The notes beneath the pieces were generated by a model. That model did no database searches, had not been told where the DNA came from, and worked only from the letters and a program-made list of their open reading frames with translations. Below are positions 61,145 to 64,000 of a DNA stretch of 64,000 nt, piece after piece; the first letter of the stretch is position 1; every line of letters begins with the position of its first letter. The stretch is from Sipunculus nudus. Taxonomy: Eukaryota > Annelida > Sipuncula > Golfingiida > Sipunculidae. The stretch covers positions 21,858,979 through 21,922,978 of the forward strand of contig CM049321.1 of the NCBI GenBank assembly GCA_026874595.1, read 5' to 3'. Both the position numbers and the translations under genes were made by a program.

Positions 61145-62255
61145 CATGAGGTTCGCGACAAATTCAAAACACTTACCCGGCCACAACGCCCACGACCCGC
61201 GTCAGATTGGATGGTATTAAACAAGCACCTGTTGTATGTTTTGTTTATCTTTGTAAAAATAGTAATCTTGATAATCATCATTCTTTTAACTTTATACAAA
61301 TATGTATCTTTTTGTTACCAAACATGTTCTAAATATGAGAGAACTCAATCACTATTCATAATGATATTAATATTTTGTGTTGCTTTGTTGCTTTTTCTAT
61401 CTAGATATACATCAATAATTATAGATTAAAGGAATTAAAACAAACGTTTTATCCGCAGTTTAATCTTGAATGCGAGTTCTGCATGGGAGGAAAATCCTCT
61501 CCAAAATCAGCAATTCCCACGCGGCAAGCGCGCCTCACGCGTCAAAATCGCTTCAAGGGCAATGGCTGGCGCTTAACGCTTGACGTGCACGTTGAGCGTG
61601 TCTGACGGGCGCGTTAGTCTGTTTTGCTTGCAATAAAAAACGCGCGGGTTTAGTGTGTTTTTGGCTCTAAGAATAATTTCGAGTACAGTCTCAAAGCGAA
61701 AGTGCAGCATGGCAGAGGAAAATATAAAGAAAAATAGCATGTCACACCAATAATAGGATGGGTTAAGATGAAAGAAACTTGATTCTGATAATGATAGGGC
61801 CACCGGCCCTTACAGAACAAATCAAATTTATTCAGATAGAAGGCCTTGAGCGCAAAGAAATAAAATTGTCAATGATCAATCAATCAAACAAATGCATAAT
61901 TGTGTTCGAATTCACGAAGAATGTCCTTAATACGTGTAATTTTACTATATACCTTAATGCACAATGTATCTATTATCAACTTTTGCTTTTTCAAATTAGA
62001 ATTTCTGACCTGATTTAATTAATGTAATCTTGGTAAACCTTTATTCAGATGAATAATGTAAGCCTTGTGTGATATCATAATATGATTTACATTCTTGCAC
62101 GATATATTGCGAACTTCATCCTGTTACACTAGCGATTTAAACAATATTTGCAAATCATTTCCCCTCGAGATATATCTTAATTACGACCCATTTCTATGGT
62201 CAGTCTGTTTTTAAATGCTTGAAAGTGCGGTAAACAGTAAAATCAATGAAAGGAT
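61145..62255. other. Non-coding interval with a GC-rich island
   Basis: 61,515-61,630 is rich in gcgc, acgcgt and acgtgcacgt words, unlike the AT-rich surroundings. It is not part of any recognisable gene. The rest is AT-rich. Confidence 0.4.
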
Positions 62256-62710
62256 GGGCGGACGCAGGCTGAAACTAAGACATGTTGGCCGGGGGGGTGG
62301 GGGGGGGGAGGGTGCTCCCCAACCTTTTTTTTTGTATTAACTCAATCGGCCCATATTCCCAGCTTCATTTCGTGCATGCTGACTTGATGGCGCTCCTGAA
62401 TCCGGATCATGTGCCCGCATCTTATCGTTCTTTCAGTGGTCAATCATTCCTATGGTCAATTTGTGTTTGTGTAGGGCGGACGCAGGCTGAAACTGAAAAA
62501 ATACAATCTACGCTATGCAAGCCTAAGACATGTCTGGGGTTTTGACCGGGGGGGGGGGGGGGGGGGGGGTGCTCCCCAACCCGTTCTCTGCATTCACTCG
62601 TTCGGTCCATTTTCCAAGCTTCATTTCGTGCATAGGTGACTGGACACATTGAATATTTCTGTTTGAATTCAGATCATGTGTCCGCATGCAATCGTTCCTT
62701 AGAGTGTTCG
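62256..62710. repeat. Two-copy tandem repeat with long poly-G tracts
   Basis: Copy 1 (62,256-62,473) and copy 2 (from 62,474) both begin gggcggacgcaggctgaaac. Both contain a G-rich tract followed by gtgctccccaacc, then agcttcatttcgtgcat, and then gatcatgtg(c/t)ccgcat. The G tract is interrupted in copy 1 (62,291-62,311) and is an unbroken run of 22 in copy 2 (62,548-62,569). Confidence 0.88.
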
Positions 62711-63164
62711 GAGTGGAAGGGCAAGAAAAGGAATCTTAGGTTTTTAAGGTTCATGGACTCACCAGCTACTTTTTTAAAGGAGGCCGTGAATTGCTACCAG
62801 GTTTACAAAATTCGCGGGAACTCATAAAATAAAATAAATAAAATAACAAATAAGCAAAAATACCGCCAAAAATTAAATTTTTAAGTGGCAATACACACAC
62901 ACATATATATATATATATATAAATTCAATTAAATAAAATACCACCGATGTATTGTTTTTATAAGTTGCAATATATATATAAATATATATATATATATATT
63001 TATATACATTTGTCTTTGTAACACACATATGTATACATATATATAACACAGGAACACACACACATATATATATATATATATATGGGTAAATGAATAAGAA
63101 ACTAAAAAATGCTTCAAATTTTATCTGTTACATGATATATATGGGTAACATTTTGACAGTCAGA

Positions 63165-63218
<54 letters not shown>

Positions 63219-63372
63219 TATTAGGATATATATCACTATGTTATGCTTTATAAAAAAAATATAATTTACATTTAAATACACTATATACAAGTACATCCAA
63301 GCAATCATGTCCTTGTATTCAATCCATATGTGTCATTTATTACTCATACATGTGTATATTAACATATTGTAG
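62711..63372. other. AT-rich DNA with TA and CA microsatellites
   Basis: (CA)(TA) tracts lie at 62,893-62,921, 63,053-63,083 and 63,167-63,213. The end, catattgtag at 63,363-63,372, is the acceptor of the next exon. Confidence 0.6.
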
Positions 63373-64000
63373 TGGTGGCTAAGAGTAATCAACAAGGCTC
63401 AAGTGGTGTGAAGGACAAATTGACAAGTATATCTCCTGATCAAGTATGGACATACGTGAGGAATGACGTGAAGAACTTTCTAGAAAGTAAAGTAAGGTTT
63501 CTGCCAGTAAATAATGATTACTGCAGGAAGAAATATGAGTATTATATGGATCATCCAGATCAAATTGCTGAAGAGTATAAAAATGAACGTGGAGGCCGAG
63601 TACATGAAGAACTGGTTAGAGAAGGTGCACATCCCATTGGTTTTAAATTCCTATACAAATTGCAATATACAGTGTATGATATCTACAGTGGATGTAGAAT
63701 ATGTAGGATCCTGCAGCAGAAGGTAAGAAATGAGACTAATGGTGACTGGTGGCAGCAGCAGTTGAGTCAGCACCAGCAGTCAGCAGAGAGAGTGACCAAA
63801 TTCTGTCATCGGGGCGGGGAGGGCGACCATGGGGAACTGGTCTTATATCTGAAATTAATGGATTGTATTATGTATTATTACCTACCACCTGTTATATGGG
63901 TGAGCATATATGACATGAAGAGACACAATCAGTCAGGTTTCATGTGGGAGTCCATCAGAGCAGGGTTTGGGACACAGGAGTTCCTCTCTTGTCTCTTGTG
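63373..64000 (+). CDS. CARD-linked protein of unknown family, intact copy, runs off the window
   Basis: The frame is open for 208 codons from the phase-1 acceptor to the window end. There is no ATG near the start, so this is an internal exon. Counting from the first full codon (63,375), Cys107 and Cys110 form GCRIC, Cys144 and His152 follow (FCH...GDH), then GELVLYLK and WESIRAGFGT at 191-200. The broken copy at 4,123-5,413 keeps the four putative metal ligands with nearly identical spacing (C-x2-C-x32/33-C-x7-H) and the WE-I-AGFGT motif. That conservation between diverged copies suggests a zinc-binding domain under selection. By analogy with the left copy it should follow a CARD, but no CARD exon was found upstream within the window. 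I cannot name the family. Confidence 0.72.

Noticed and set aside
62873-63117. Minus-strand ORFs of about 62 codons
   Set aside because: Products of TA/CA microsatellites.

Overview
The window looks like a piece of an animal nuclear genome, most likely a marine invertebrate such as a mollusc. That assignment is an inference. It rests on AT-rich DNA, short coding exons with GT/AG borders, a CARD split over two exons, a local family of OTU-domain genes, a two-ORF LINE of the L1/Tx1 type, Mutator-like and hAT-like DNA transposon remnants, and many long (TA)n and poly-G/C tracts. No bacterial gene organisation, rRNA, convincing tRNA or CRISPR array was seen.

Layout. 0.8-5.4 kb (+): two exons encode an apparently complete CARD (death-fold adaptor domain). 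They are followed by exon-like DNA for a protein region I do not recognise, damaged here by three stops and one frameshift. The same region, undamaged, opens at 63,373 (+) and runs off the right edge, so the window lies between two members of one gene family. 9.8-14 kb: a small MITE and a 1.83-kb inverted-repeat transposon, the latter dated by an empty paralogous site at 33,041. 14.5-15.9 kb (-): an OTU deubiquitinase-like gene split by a piece of LINE that lies between two 210-bp direct copies of OTU sequence, giving an endonuclease-OTU fusion ORF. 16.7-22.3 kb (-): a nearly full-length but broken LINE with ORF1 and ORF2, very close in sequence to that LINE piece. 24.4-27.06 kb: a Mutator-like element with a 9-bp target duplication and a transposase remnant. 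27.7-28.6 kb (-): a dead OTU copy. 34.7-35.55 kb (-): the best OTU copy, with one frameshift near its C terminus. 36-51 kb: a roughly 9-kb tandem segmental duplication. It includes diverged 2-3 kb repeat units and a fourth OTU locus (43.8-44.3 kb) that has lost the OTU exon. 52.7-53.5 kb: a degenerate tandem repeat of about 150 bp. 55.4-57.57 kb (+): a two-exon gene for an unknown lysine/serine-rich, probably nuclear protein. 60-63.2 kb: hAT-like termini, poly-G-bearing tandem repeats and TA microsatellites.

How the genes may relate: CARD proteins assemble signalling complexes by CARD-CARD contact, and OTU proteases remove ubiquitin from such complexes in many animals. An expanding cluster that mixes a CARD family with OTU genes, with birth, death and transposon damage visible, fits a fast-evolving innate-immunity or cell-death locus. 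That reading is inference from domain content. The most novel item is the CARD-linked domain with a conserved C-x2-C...C-x7-H pattern and a W-E-x-I-[KR]-A-G-F-G-T motif, present at both ends of the window.
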